Origin: Calycina herbarum
Lineage: Eukaryota > Ascomycota > Leotiomycetes > Helotiales > Pezizellaceae
DNA: 64,000 nucleotides
NCBI GenBank assembly: GCA_001414485.1
Contig: LLEY01000007.1
Coordinates: forward strand, 434,001-498,000
Direction: 5' to 3'
The notes under the pieces were generated by a model. That model saw only the letters and a list, made by a program, of their open reading frames with translations, was not told the DNA's origin and made no database searches. Positions within the stretch are counted from its first letter, which is position 1. Every line of letters begins with the position of its first letter. This document shows, piece by piece, positions 1 to 13,002 of this stretch. Made by a program: the position numbers and the translations under genes.

Positions 1-160
1 CGAAAGAGGGCATACCGAGATTGTGATTTCAAATCCTCGGAACAAAGACGGGTCCGAACTGACCCATATAAATGACAGGGGTCTACAGTCTTATATATAC
101 TGCCTCATCTGATCTCAAAGAGTTCTTTTCGGACTAATATTGAACACCAAGTTTATAACC

Positions 161-1250
161 ATGTCTACAATCCACTTCGCTGAACTAGAACGGGTCGATG
201 TTCATTCTCATGCCATAACTCCGAAGTATCGTGAATTTCTTATGCAGACCGGTCACCAATATCCAGATGGGATGCCTGCAATTCCTGTTAGATGACCCGG
301 AAAACCCTCATGTTTGACAGACAATTGACAATTCGTAGGAATGGACACCGGAAGGACATATCTCCTTGATGAAGGAAACCAACATCACTACCTCGATCCT
401 GAGCATCAGCACGCCGGGTACCTATCTCCAACCATTCAATACTTCCCTTACCCAAGAAATAACCCGTACCACGAATATTGAGCTTTCTGAAATCTGTGCC
501 GCTCATCCTAAGCATTTTCGCTTCTTTGCCTCGCTTCCGCTTCCCTCGATCCCGGACTCTCTTGCCGAAATCGATTATGCTCTCGATACCCTCGGTGCCG
601 TGGGATTTTGCGTTCTCTCGAACGCTAATGGTGTTTACATGGGAGACAAAGCACTCGATCCAATTTTCGACAAATTGAATGAACGAAAAGCTATTCTTAT
701 GATGCATCCAACTTCTTGCAAGATACTCTCCCCAACCCATTCTCACTCACATGGCAATGAAACGAAGGAATCCGAGTTGAAAATGACCGTCGTCAATCCC
801 CTACAAATCCCTTCAGGCCTCCTAGAATACATGTTCGACGAAACACGGGCCGTCATCAATCTTCTCCTTTCAGGAACAGTAACTCGTTGTCCGGAGATTA
901 AATTCATCATGTCTCATGCGGGATGTGTGTTACCTTCTGTTCTTGAGCGTGTTGCTGTTGCTATGCAAACTTTCTTCGGGGGTGAGGTTGATGTTGGCGA
1001 GATGCGACGGCTTCTTGGAGAGAGGTTTTGGTTTGATCTTGCGGGATTGCCGTGGCCGGATATGATTCATGGGTTGTTGAGGATTGTTGGACCGGAGAGG
1101 TTGGTTTATGGAAGTGATTATTGTTGGACGCCGCCGGGGTTGGTGAAAAGGTTGATTGAGAAGATGGATGAAGGGGCGGGGGAGATATGGAGTGAGAAAA
1201 TCATTAAGGAGGTCTATGCTGGTAATGCAAGAAAGATTTTCGGGCTATAG
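161..1250 (+). CDS. amidohydrolase-2 family metal-dependent hydrolase/decarboxylase
   Basis: Two exons, 161-286 and 339-1250, joined over a 52-nt GT-AG intron (287-338), encode 345 aa. The start ATG at 161 is supported because exon 1 carries the first metal-binding motif VDVHSHAITP in frame. Later motifs are KFIMSHAGC and LVYGSDYCWTPP, which match the conserved His and Asp ligands of the amidohydrolase-2 fold (PF04909; ACMSD and resorcylate or o-aminocarboxymuconate decarboxylase relatives). Family knowledge: these TIM-barrel enzymes bind a divalent metal and catalyse non-oxidative decarboxylation or hydrolysis of small aromatic or carboxylic compounds. The substrate cannot be read from sequence. 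Codon use and GC content are ordinary, and no lesion is visible despite the TE-damaged neighbour on the right. Cytosolic location is inferred, since no signal peptide is apparent. Confidence 0.85.
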
Positions 1251-1426
1251 TTCCTTGGTCAAAAGATAACCTCGAACAAACTGATCGCCCGTCGATTCTG
1301 GCTTTGGAATTCTAGCTAAAAGCAATTGTCGATTTCAAACTTGCTGATCTAGCAACAATTGAGTAACTAGGAATTAAATATAGTTTGAATCTTTTTCTTC
1401 AAAATATTCGTCACACGGATGATGCC

Positions 1427-3914
1427 TCAAATCCCGGTATACAATCCTCCAACCCTCGGCATTTCAACTTCCTTGCTCGTAAAGCAGCAGTGCCCTGGAA
1501 CTTTACCTTTTTGGTGTCTAATAGCGCCCCATTTGACTTTCTTCAGATGATCATCCTCATCACCATCGGGCCTGTGGCAAGCAGCCGCAATTGCTAGACT
1601 ATTGTTTTGAGCTAGGATGCAGGGTTGCAGTTTTTTCGTTCCTATCAGAGTCGTCCCGAAGACAATTGCAATACCGAGGATGACAGCCACGAGTGCCGCT
1701 CTAGGTGAGTAGGCAAGGGAGTTTTTATTAACAATTTCTCCAATTGCGTTGAAAGTTTTGAAACGGGCTACAAATAACGACTGAGAAATGAGAAAGTGGG
1801 GACCGGAACTTGTGATTGCCAGAGGTAACCCGTACATCCAAGGAAGGGAGAGCCAATAGGTTGATCGTTGAAGGCCTTCTAGAGAAGTTGTTCGTAAGGC
1901 TTTTTCTTTGATCGAAAATCGAGACCATTCGTCGGCTGCTGTCATCGCAGTAAAAACCGAGTTGATGACAAAATATAAAGAGACAACGACTTGTGGCAAA
2001 TTGGCAATAGCAGTCATTCCAAGAAGCATTGTGTTGGAATCAGACGCGAAGCTTGCCTGCCAAAGAGCATTTGTTGAATCTTCCCCATACTCTCCAAATC
2101 CAATTGACAACGCGTTTGTTCCAACTTCTCTAAATTTCCTGTCTGCAAGAATTAAAAGACCAGCAGCTACTCCAAGGACGATTATGCAGCTATAATACAG
2201 TCAATAAAACAATTTCAAAGTCGTCCACGGAAAACTGCCTTACGGAATCACTAATATAAGCCATCTTGTTATACTCAGGGCATGGCACCATCTAGGATCT
2301 TGTTCTTTCCATCGCATAGAGGAAATAGCCAAGGCCTGCTTATCTTGCGTGCGTCGTCTTCCTACAGACTGATCTTCTACAGACTGATCTGAAACACTTG
2401 TGGTCGTATCAGTTCGTTTCATGAAAGAGGCGATTCCATCTCCAATGGTAGCTAAAATAGAGTCGTGGTATGAATAGAGAAGTAGAAGAATGCAAATGAG
2501 TTTCATCATATTGGAAGCTAGAACAAATACCATAATCAGTGGGCTGTACAGCAACTGGCATTTGTTGTCAATGCCAGAAGTGTCTTCCGCACATTGGTCA
2601 TGGTAGTGGTGTTTATAATTCGTCAAGTTGTTGATATCTTCGGAGTACTTTGTCAGGTTGTTGTAATCGTCCGAGTATCTGTAATAGTTCATTGTCCATG
2701 AACCGCGGGTCTCAGCATGTTGAGTGCTATTGCAAAAACTTTCTTTCATATCCCATAATGCACTTTCTCCGTAATTGAACTGACCGCAGAGCGTGGATAG
2801 GTTTGAACTGGCTGAGCTGTCCCAAGATCCAAAAAACATAGTTGCGTTTGAGAGATCAACGTTGTTTATCACAACAACCAAGTTTCCAAATTTCGGCTGT
2901 GTTGTTTTGCGGCGGTCATACTCACTCATACAGTCCTTGTTATCGAGTGGCTTTAAACGTCCTTCTTGAGCGTCCGTCATCAGATTATCCGCGCTCGTAC
3001 AACGTTTTGTTTCATTATACTTCAAATTTAATTGATACAGGTAGTTCTGTGTCGGAGCGGAAAGCGGGGAGTACACACAGCACCCAAAGCAAAAGATCTG
3101 GGGGTCCCGGCATTAGTAGTGAAGACAGCCGAGTTCCAACTATGAATCGTTAGTTACACAGAAATCCCTTAGATGTAAAGCCGAGTTAACTAGCGGGGAA
3201 AATTGTGGACGTACAAGAAATGCAACGGCAATGTTGAGATGGTTAGAAGCGTAAACAGAATCTTCTTCTTCCATCAGATCAGGTTTCTGAAGCTGACCAT
3301 TCCAATATCGATATAAGTACCACGAGTGTGGGCATCGTCAATCTCTTTTCTGGTCGGAGAGCTCAAACATTGCATAGAGTAGTTGCTTGCCCCCATGAGC
3401 AAAGTTCCGAGAGCGTTTATAACATAATGCAATATTGTATTAGCCCGATTGACCGAGCTACAATCTGCCACTAGAATGGTAGTAATTGACATGCCACTCC
3501 CGGTATGAACAACGCACCATATCGTGAATGAAAGATTGATGACAAGGATGAGGGCTGTACTGAAAGCTTCAAAAAGGCATCCACCACGCCATCCACTGTA
3601 CGATTTACCCAGGCAAAATTTTGAAGGTTTTTGAGACGGAAGAGATGAATATTTCCCTGAACGGAAAATACACCCCACAATGGGCTGGTAAATCTGGCTC
3701 CACAGGCTGGGCATTGAGCTTTCGAGTGAGTTAGTTATAGGATTACTATGTTAACAATGGGAACCTACGTGTTTTGCGATTCCTTTCCAAAAACGACATC
3801 AGCCCAGTCATATTCACGGTATTTCCACCCATCGGCATCATGACTGTGTTGGTCAAGTTGTACAATTGTGTTATCGCTTAAAGTTCGCTCTTCGGTTTCT
3901 GTCATATCTATAGT
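1427..3914 (-). pseudogene. DUF6536-type membrane protein, 3' part of gene split by LINE
   Basis: Minus-strand exons: rest of exon 1 at 3914-3769, then 3718-3215, 3139-2244 and 2189-1427, with introns of 50, 75 and 54 nt. The protein has several hydrophobic segments and blocks such as GWRGGCLFEAF, LLMGASNYSMQCLSSPTRKE and YIDIGMVSFRNL, which I recognise as the fungal DUF6536 pattern; its function is unknown. The 5' 70 codons lie 19.5 kb away at 23636-23427, on the other side of a LINE insertion. Two further lesions are visible. An in-frame TGA at 3276-3274 follows FRNLI, probably CGA to TGA. A 2-nt frame slip in exon 3 is repaired if one GT of the GTGTGT run near 3072-3077 is an insertion. 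The gene is therefore called disrupted. An internal ATG at 3905 could still start a shortened product, but the TGA would stop it. Confidence 0.8.
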
Positions 3915-3928
3915 GCGTAAATGCGCTT
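3915..3928. repeat. LINE target-site duplication, left copy
   Basis: The word GCGTAAATGCGCTT is identical to 23427-23440. It abuts the (TTTA)n tail of the minus-strand LINE. The base on its left differs between the copies (T here, G on the right), so the duplication is 14 bp. Confidence 0.92.
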
Positions 3929-6510
3929 ATTTATTTATTTATTTATTTCTATTTAACGTTAGGCGGAGTCTAGATCGCGTGGTCTAGGTCCTAAAAAGTC
4001 CCAAAAGAGGGTAAATGACGCTAGGGGGGTGCCCTAGGCTATAGGGGGTGTAAACGAGTGAGCTAATTTACAAGAGATAGTTTAAAGAGAAGCTCTACTT
4101 TCGGAACAGCCCTTATCCTTAATTAGTTTATAGAATTAGAGAAAGATAAAGGAGATATATATAAAAATGTAGAAAAAGAAAGGAAAAGAGAGTTTTAACT
4201 ATCTTAAGAGATAGATCTTTGTAAAGAACTTAGTCTTAGAATAGACCTTGTTGAAAAGCTCCTTATAACTAGGTCTAAACAGGAGTTAAGGATTTCTCTC
4301 TACCTTAGCTAATAGCCTTAGCTCTTTGTTCTTTATAAGCCTGTAGAAGAGTAGGTAGAATTATACTTTAGCCTTTTTATATTTGTAATTCCTAAATTCT
4401 AGTAACATATTAAGGTAGTAGAATTGAAGGTAGTATGTTATAAAGTCTCTATAATAAGTACGAGCTATAATTAGCTAAGCTAGGACCTCTCTTAGTAGCT
4501 GGAGAGTTCTAGGTTTCAAGAGCTAGGAAGTAAGACCTAGCCTCTTATAGATATCTAGGAGTGTTGTCTACTAAAGCTTGTTTATAAGCTTAACCCCTGT
4601 CTTTTTAACTTCTCTCTTAAGTATAGTAGTATAGAGTAAAGAAGGGCTAGAGAGGGGGTGTTTAAGTCGCTTTCTCTATAGCTTTATTAGTAATTTCATT
4701 CTCTTAAATTCCTATATAACTAGGGTACTACTATGTCTAGATCTTCCTTAGGTATAACTAAGTAAAGTTAAATACCTTATTAAAGGTTTCTTATAAGGTG
4801 TTATAGGATCGGTGGGTTAGCTGTAGTATAGCTTCGAGGTTATTAAGGCAAATCTAGTACTTTATAGTTAAAGACTAAAAAGGGGATACGAGAGTAAGCT
4901 TAAGACTATGTAAGGCAGCTCTCGCTTCTATATTATATATTTCTAAGGTTTTACTAAAAAGGAAGAGCTTTATATTTAAAACAACCCCTTCTCTTATAAG
5001 GTATATACCTTCTCCTATGTTTTTATCGTCTAAGTAAGAGCTATTAGTAAATATAACTAGGTTTATAGATAGAACAGAGGTAAGGGATTTAAGGAATTCA
5101 GCTTTATAAGAGTCTTTATTACTACTAGGGCTTAGGCTAGCTATCTTAAGAAGGCGGGCTTAGCGGTTAAACCCTCTACTCTATAAGGGGTCTTAAATTA
5201 GATTAACTTCTTCTAAAGAGAGGAGAGGTTTAGAAGAGTAGTAAATAAGCCTAGCTTTTAAGTAAGGGTTATTTATATATTACTTAAGCGGGTATACTAA
5301 GTTAAGTTGTCGAGTTCTAGCCTTAAAAGCTCTGCTTTTTACTATAAGAGTAATTTCAGCGGCTAGGAGACTAGATTCTATAAGGAGTACTAAGGTAGGA
5401 GTGGTTTTATAGACTAGGAGGATAATCCTAGTATACTTTATAACTACTCTATCTAGGAGAGTTAGGTAGCGGCTAATCTGGTTATTATAGTACCTGCTTA
5501 GCCTGTTTTCGTATAACTAGAGTACTAGGTCTTATACCTAAAATAGGCGATTAAGAGGATATAAGTAGTAACTACTTATTTTAGTAGATATAAGAGAGAT
5601 CCTCTTACTATGTTTATTATTCCTTTAAGAGTATTAGCTATAAGTGTAGCTTTACTAGCTATTCTTTTAATATAACTATAAAAGGTAAGGTAGGGGTTAA
5701 AGAAGATACTAAGCTACTAGAGTTCCTATATAGGCTCTATTATATTTCTTTTAACTATAATAGTAGAGGGGGGGCTAGATGTCTCTCCCTCTTTATTTCC
5801 TTTTATAAGAGAAGTAGATAAGTTCTGATTTTTCTATATTAAAGATAATATCTTTATCTGTGCCTTACTTAAGTACGCTTACTACCTGCCTTACTAGGTC
5901 CTTAACATTCCCTGCCTTTAAAGGCCTAAAAGTAAGTAATCTAATATCGTCGGCGTAGCTGAATCTCTGTACTACTAGGAGAGAACTAACTGTAACAGAC
6001 GTGCTTTAGATAAGACTTAGAATAAACAACACTCTATTCTTAGGACAAAAGACGAGGAGAGCAGAAGAGCTCGAGAGAACCGGGAACTAAATACAAGTCC
6101 TGCAACGCTAGTGCGTACGCTAGTACTAGCGTGCATCTAAGCGAACATGTGACATCTAGCAGCCCTCGTAACTATAACTGTTACACTAACTCCTAATCTG
6201 AAGAGGGGCTTGATATAGAGTATAAAGAGGATCGGTGAGATAGGCAAGCCTTATAGAAGGCTATACTAAAGCAGGGTAGTATTGCCTACTTCTCTATTAA
6301 GCTTTACTTTTACTAATCTATTAGTTAAGAAAGAGGAGACCTATTCTATAAAGTAATATAGCTATCCTTACTCTCTTAACCTTTTAATTAGGCAGCTAGA
6401 GAGTACTACGTTAAAGGCGCCTTTAATATTAAGTATAAGAAGAGAGGCTTCTTACTTATCTATAAGAGCTAACTTAATATCGAAGGTAAGACAGGTAGTA
6501 AGGTCTATAG

Positions 6511-6752
6511 TATTAAGAGTTACACCCGTAGAATAAGTCTCGGAGTACTCCAGCGACGTATTCACGTGACCTCGCTTGGCAACGCATAGACGTAATAGAA
6601 CCTTCGAGAGTACCCTTAGTAAAACCCTCTAGAAAGAGCTAACTAAGTATATAAGTTAGTAAGGACTCTAGCTTAGAAAGGATAATCGAATCTTCTTATA
6701 TATAGATAGCCTCTATAGTTTAATTCATTAGCACTTACTACAAGCTCTAATA
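6511..6752 (+). repeat. 5' LTR of the gypsy chromovirus
   Basis: Aligned without length change to 11791-12032 (242 bp each). The start reads TATTAAGAGTTACACC here against TGTCAAGGGTTACACC in the other copy. All three differences are transitions of RIP type. The end reads CTCTAATA against CTCTGATA, where an original terminal CA has probably become TA. Confidence 0.85.
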
Positions 6753-9700
6753 TTAGATTCGATTTAAAAACAACAGGCTTTTATAGTAACACTAGAATAT
6801 ATTAAGCTATTTTAGTAATACTAGAATATAATAGGCCTTTATAGTAATATTAGAACACATCGGGCTATTTTAGTAACACTAGAATATATCAGGCCTTTAT
6901 AGTAATACTAGAACATATCGGGCTATTTTAGTAACACTAGAACATATTAGGCCTTTATAGTAATACTAGAACTTATAAGCTATTTCACAGCATTTATAGA
7001 ACTTATAGATAATAGGAGAACTATAAGAAGGTAGTATACTAAATCAGCTACCTACCTAGTTCCTATAATATGTTTAAGAGTAATAGAATTAGTTAATATC
7101 TGCCTAAGAGGACGATCGTCTACAGATTATAAACAAGCAAAAGAAGGATAAGGAAGCTTGCTTATAAATAGTCTATAATAATAATAAACCTAGGAAATCT
7201 CTTCCTCTACTACTAGAATTCTATAGAGACTCGGACAAGCTAGAAGCTTAGTTATAATAAGCATAAGCTAAAATCGAAGTCGACTACTATAGATATACTA
7301 AATATATTAAGTTTTAAGTACTTAATAGATCCCTATAAAGTAAGGCGCTCTATAGAATAGAAGTATAGGTATAGGAATAGAGCAAGCTAGAGCTAGCTAA
7401 TAGCAGTGATTTCTTAGATTAAGTAGAGTTTATATTTAAAGACCTATAAGCTAAGGAAAGAGTATAACAAAAGCTAGAATCCTTCTACTAGGGCTTAAGA
7501 CTATTTCTAGAGGTTTTTATAGAATAGCAAGCCCTACTTATAGAGTCTAGAGAAGGATCTTAGCTAGACGACGTAAAGAAGGTATCTCTTAACTGAATCC
7601 TTAGTAAGGAGTTAGTTAAGATAATAATCATAGTTCCTTCTTAACCTAACTTCGAGTCTTACTACTCTATTATTAAAGAAACGGACGACCGCTTAAGAGC
7701 TTATAAAGCTCAAATATTAAGATCTAGGGCCTAGACTCTCCTAGAAACACTATAGACCTCTTAGAAACGCTCGACAGATACTATATAATAGGTAACAAGT
7801 AGTAATATCGCTAACAGACCGAAAGTCACCTATAAGTTATCTATAGAAGGCATAGATTAGGAACCAGCACCTACTAAAGTCTTAACAACTAGTACTAAGC
7901 GTACTAAATAGGTATCCTAGGAAGAACGAAGCAACCGTGCTTATACTAGTCGCTATCTTTACTATAGAGCTACTAGTTATTTTATTTAAGAATGTCTATA
8001 TAGACTACTAAGACGACCTATAACAGCGGATTCGGTCTATAAACAGAAGGTAGAGGTTAAGAAGGTAGTACTAGAATTAGAAGAAGAAGATAGTAATATC
8101 TCCTTAGATTTAGAAAACTAGTAGCTCCTGTTAGAAAGCGTAAGCAGGGGCGACGAAGGGAGTTGTTAGTAATAGATACTTAGAGACATTTTAAGTAGGA
8201 ATATATAGACGAAAAACCTCTTCTTATATCGGCTTTAGTAAATAGAGTAGCTACTTTATAAGCCTTAATAGATTCAAGGTATTTAGTCTATAAAATTATT
8301 TTAGACTATTTTATCTATCGTTATTAGCTCTCTTACGTATAAATTATACTAAGGTATTTACAGTTAGTAGAAGGAGTATTAGAGGATACTATATCCTAAG
8401 TAGTATCTTTTAGTATAGATATTAGAGACTACTAGTAGAAAACGGGTTTATACTTATATAGTCTCTAAGATTAAGAGCTATAAAATAATTCTAGGAAAAT
8501 CTTAGTTAAGAAAAGAGCAAGCTTTACTTAACGCTACTAAAGGATACTTACTCTTCTAAGACTCTAGGTTAGAAGTTTATAGTAAGCTAGAAAAGTCTTA
8601 CTCTTATAAGTAAGTAAGCGTAGCTGTCTTCTACTTTCTTATAGATCGTAAACGTAAGCTATAAGTTTTCTTAGCTAGCCTTATAGACATTAGTAAAGCG
8701 TTAGTAGAGAAGAAGTATATAGACCTACGGACAAAGCTGCCTAGCTAGATCGGTCTAGAATTCTACCTAGCTTTTAATAGAAAAGAAGTAAATAAGTTAC
8801 TAGTATACTAATAAGGAATTGATTATAGTATTAAGCTTTTATAGATAGATAGCAGATCTAAGGAGACAGTCCTATAGAGGCCACTCTATAATATGTTATA
8901 AGACAAGCTGTTAGTGCTCTATAAAACCCTAACAGAGCTACTAGATAAGGAATTTATTTAAGTAAGCAACTCTCTAGCAGCTACGCTAGTACTCTTCGTA
9001 TAGAAGCTAGAAGAGGGCCTACAGTTCTATTATAACTACTGAGTACTAAATAAGTTAACTTATAAGAACCGCTATCTATTACTCTTAATCTAAGAGACAC
9101 TTAACTAGATTAGAAAAGCAAAGTAGTTTATAAAAATAGATGTTATTACTACGTTTTATAAGATACGAATTAAAGAGAGAGACGAGTAGAAAACGGCTTT
9201 CTAGACACGCTTTAGGCTTTTTAAATAGCTTATTACCCCTTTTAGGCTTATAAATACTCCTAGCACTTTTCAGCAGTATATTAATTATATACTTTAAGAG
9301 TTCTTAGACGACTTTATCTTAGTATATATTAATAATGTCTTAGTCTTTATAGATAGTATCTATAACCAGCACCGTAAGTATATCTATAAAGTAATACAAA
9401 GGCTTTAAGATACTAGGCTATAGCTTAATATTAATAAGTACGAATTTGAAGTATAGTCTATAAAGTACCTTAGGTTTATTATAGAAGTAGGGAAAGGTTT
9501 ATAGATAGACCTAGCTAAAATATAAGCTATTATAGATTAGAAAGCACTAATAACAGCAAAAGGCGTCCTTACCTTCCTAGGATTTACGAATTTCTATCAA
9601 CGGTTTATTAAGGACTTTTCACAGATTATAACTCCTCTCTATAGACTTGTTAAAAAGGATATATCCTTCTAATAGACAGACGAAGCGAATAGAGCCTTTA

Positions 9701-11790
9701 AACAGTTAAAGCAGGCCTTTACAGAGGCCCTAGTACTAGCTTAGTTTAACCTAGATTATAAGATAGTCCTAGAGACAGACTTCTCTAGATATTACTTAGG
9801 AGGCGTACTCTCTTAAGTAAAGAATAGCGTCTTATAGCCCGTAGCCTTCTTCTTAAAGAAACACGTACCTGCTGAATATAATTACCTAATATATAACAAA
9901 GAGTTATTAGCTATTATTCGTTGCCTTAAGAAATAGAAAGCAGAGTTAAAAAGTATTAGACAGTTTATAATACTTACGGATTATAAGAATCTTAAGTACT
10001 TTATAACAGTCTATAAACTATCTAAAAGACAAATACAGTAGTAGTTAATACTTAGTAAGTTTAACCTAATAATCTAATACCGCCTAAGCAAAGAGAGAGG
10101 ACTACTAGATATATTAATAAGAAGGGACCAGGACCTCCTAAAGAAGGGAGATAAACGCCTTAATTATAGAATAGTATAATTAATTCTAGACAGAATAATT
10201 TAAAGAAATACTATATAACTAGTACTAGTATTAATAAACGAGAGGAATTAAGTAAGCGACGTAGCGACGTAGTAAGCGTTTATAGACCAACTATAGAACC
10301 TCTAGGAAGAGGGAAAGGTATAAGATAAGAACTTTAGGCGTCTTATAGATACTATCTACTAAGGAGATAAGGTGTTTCTAGTAGACCTCGCTTCTCTAGT
10401 TAAAGTCTCTATCTCTAACTACTTAGTTAATAAGAACGGTGATTTATAGTTTAGAGGCAGACTATAGGTCCCCGACTATAAGCTGCTATAGACTGTAATT
10501 ATATAGGAACTCTATAATTCTATACTTATAGGCTATTCTAGTAAGAATAGGACAATTATAATAGTCTTAAGAAAGTTCTTCTAGCTAAACCTATAGACTA
10601 TAGTTAAGTAGTTTATCTATAACTATAGAGTTTATAAACGTACTAAGGTCTAGAGAGATCGTAAACAAGGCCTGCTTCGTCTCTTACTAATTCCTAAGTA
10701 ATAATAGCAGGAGATCTCTGTCGACTTTATTAGACTACTACTTATAAGTAAAGGCTCTAATATAATAGCAGTGTTTATAGACCGTTTAGGTAAAGGGGTA
10801 CTCCTTATAGCCTATAACTCAACTATATTATTAGAGGAATTTGCTCGCTTATTTATTACTATACACTATAGCTTATATAGACTACCAAGAGCAATAGTAT
10901 CTAATAGAGGCCTATAATTCATTAGATAAGTATAGAAGACGCTTTATAACTTCTTATAGATTAAACGACGGATCTCTATAACCTTCTATCTATAAACTAA
11001 CGAGTTAACAGAACGAGCAAATACTAAAGTCGAGACGCTTCTATAATAGTAGATTAATATAGCTTAGAACGACTGGGCCGACTAGCTGCTAGTAGTATAG
11101 CTAGCTTTTAATAGACAGGATTTAATATTAATAGGTATAAGCCTCTTCTAACTTAGCTACGGCTATCTGTTATAGACTATCGACCTCTTAACAGACGTCG
11201 TAGTACCTATAAATATAAAAATACTAATTTAAAAGAGCGAAGCAATAGTAGCAAAGATTAAGGCTATTATAGAATAGGTATAATTATTAATAGTAAGGGT
11301 ATAATAAGACTAGGAGACTTAAGTAAATCGTTTATAGAATACCGCTCCTACGTATAAGGTTAGAGATAAGGTTTACTTAAGCTTATAGAATATATAGACA
11401 GACAGAGCTAGTAAGAAACTAGACACTCGATTCGCTAAGTTTATAGTTATCAAGGTTATTAGCCCGTCTATATATAGGCTAGACACCCTGCCTAGTATCT
11501 ATAATATCTTTAATATAGACTTATTAAGGCTAGCAGCTACAGACCCGCTGCCTAGTTAAATTATAGACGATAATCAACTACTTATAATATTAGTAGACAA
11601 TACTATAGAATAGCAAGTTAAAAGAATACTAGGTTAATAGCAAAAGAAGCTCTTAGGGAAAGGCTCTTATACTCGACTTAAGTATAAGGTTAAATAAACA
11701 GGATACGCAAACCTAACATAGGAACCTGCTACTGAGTTAGAGAACACAGTAGCCCTAGACACCTACCTTCAAGAGCAGGAAGAGGGGTAA

Positions 11791-12032
11791 TGTCAAGGGT
11801 TACACCTATAGAATAAGTCTCGGAGTACTCTAGTAACGTATTCACGTAACCTCGCTTAGCAACGTATAGACGTAATAGAACCTTCGAGAGTACTCTTAGC
11901 AGAACCCTCTAGAAAGAGCTAACTGAGTATATAAGTTAGCAAGGACTCTGGCTTAGAAAGAACAATCGAATCTTCTTATATATAGACAGCCTCTATAGTT
12001 TAATTCATTAGTACTTGCTATAAGCTCTGATA
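11791..12032 (+). repeat. 3' LTR of the gypsy chromovirus
   Basis: Begins TGTCAAGGGTTACACC immediately after the end of the chromodomain reading frame and a short purine-rich stretch (GCAGGAAGAGGGG) that would serve as polypurine tract. It is less mutated than the 5' copy. The TSD base run TGTAG follows. Confidence 0.85.
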
Positions 12033-12541
12033 TGTAGCAGCTCTTAGTAGAAGAGCTCTAAACTGGTTTTGCTCTAGAATAGAGTACTTAATAGCTATCT
12101 AAGATACTTGCTTAGCGAGGAGCCTTTTAAGCCCTTTTCTAAGGACTAAGAGTAGAGTAATTAGCTAGTATACTTAAGAGAAGGACTTGTCTTTCTTATT
12201 AGGTTTTAGGATAATAGTAACGATAGCAGATCAGAAGATCTTTAGGTAGAAGCTTGTCTCTATATAGCCTCTGAATAGTAAGAAGATAAGGTTTAAGATT
12301 TATAGCTAGGCTACTTTAAAGACCCCTGTTACTAGCTCGTCTTCTCCTAGTACAGTTAAAGCTTTACTAAGGATTAATTCCTTAACCTTATATAAAGTAA
12401 GGTCTATTTACAAGAGAGCCTAAGTAGAAGTAGTTAAGGTATTAAATAGTATATCCCCGACTTCGGCCTTATTTATAAGCAGCTCTTATATAAGGATCTT
12501 CTACTTCTCCTAAGTAGTAAAGCCTAGCTAACCTACTAAGT

Positions 12542-13002
12542 TGTAACAAAACTCAAACGAACTAAACAAAGATAACTAAGTCTCGAAGGTTAGTATACAA
12601 ATAAGAAGTACAGATACGCCGGGTTGTTTACTTAGAAGTAAACTCGTTACTTATATCAAAGATATTAAATAAGATAATAAGATTAATAACTAAAGTTAAG
12701 TACGAAGCTCCTATCTAATAGCAGACGTGCTAGTCTTATATAGAACCTTCGTTTATATTAGAGTCCTGCTTAGCAGGAGTCTCGAAAATAGAGTCCGACT
12801 CTATTTTCAGAGCTTCTTAAAACTAGACTCTATTACCTAACTTCTCCTAACCGAGTTATATAATATAACTGTAATAAGATCCTAGGATTATATATCCTAT
12901 TATAACTAATCCTTTCTTCTTTCTAGGTTTATAATAGTGCTCGTTCTATTAGAGCGTCGCCTAGACTTTACTTCGTTACGTACTAGTATATAATTCGTAA
13001 CA
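12542..13002 (-). repeat. 3' LTR (left copy) of the minus-strand gypsy element
   Basis: Starts TGTAACAAAACTC and ends ATTCGTAACA as read on the plus strand. It is a family member of 18921-19381, 19686-20147 and, inverted, 20465-20895. Internal palindromic words such as GAGTCCGACTC are shared by the copies. Confidence 0.86.

Larger units (their letters stand above)
6511..12032 (+). mobile_element. Ty3/gypsy chromovirus-type LTR retrotransposon, RIP-degraded
   Basis: A 5.5-kb element with two 242-bp LTRs (6511-6752, 11791-12032). Its coding region is on the plus strand and full of stops from C-to-T/G-to-A change, but domains remain readable in order. Reverse transcriptase lies near 8940-9480, with LNKLTYKNRYL and the YINNVLVF catalytic block (canonical YIDD) at about 9330. 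RNase H lies near 9770-10010 ([13 protein letters not shown]), integrase near 10640-11150, and a chromodomain-like C-terminus near 11640-11780 (EPATELENTVALD). The order RT-RH-INT-chromodomain defines a Ty3/gypsy chromovirus. The 5-bp flanks TATAG (6506-6510) and TGTAG (12033-12037) are a TSD differing by one RIP-type G-to-A change. It sits inside the LINE. No functional protein is possible from this copy. Confidence 0.88.

Noticed and set aside
288..746. 152-codon minus-strand frame over the amidohydrolase gene
   Set aside because: Antisense shadow of a gene with clear family motifs; it has no motif of its own.
3215..3276. An intron that would remove the TGA in DUF6536 exon 2
   Set aside because: No GT/AG pair around the stop gives an intron longer than about 25 nt in the right frame.
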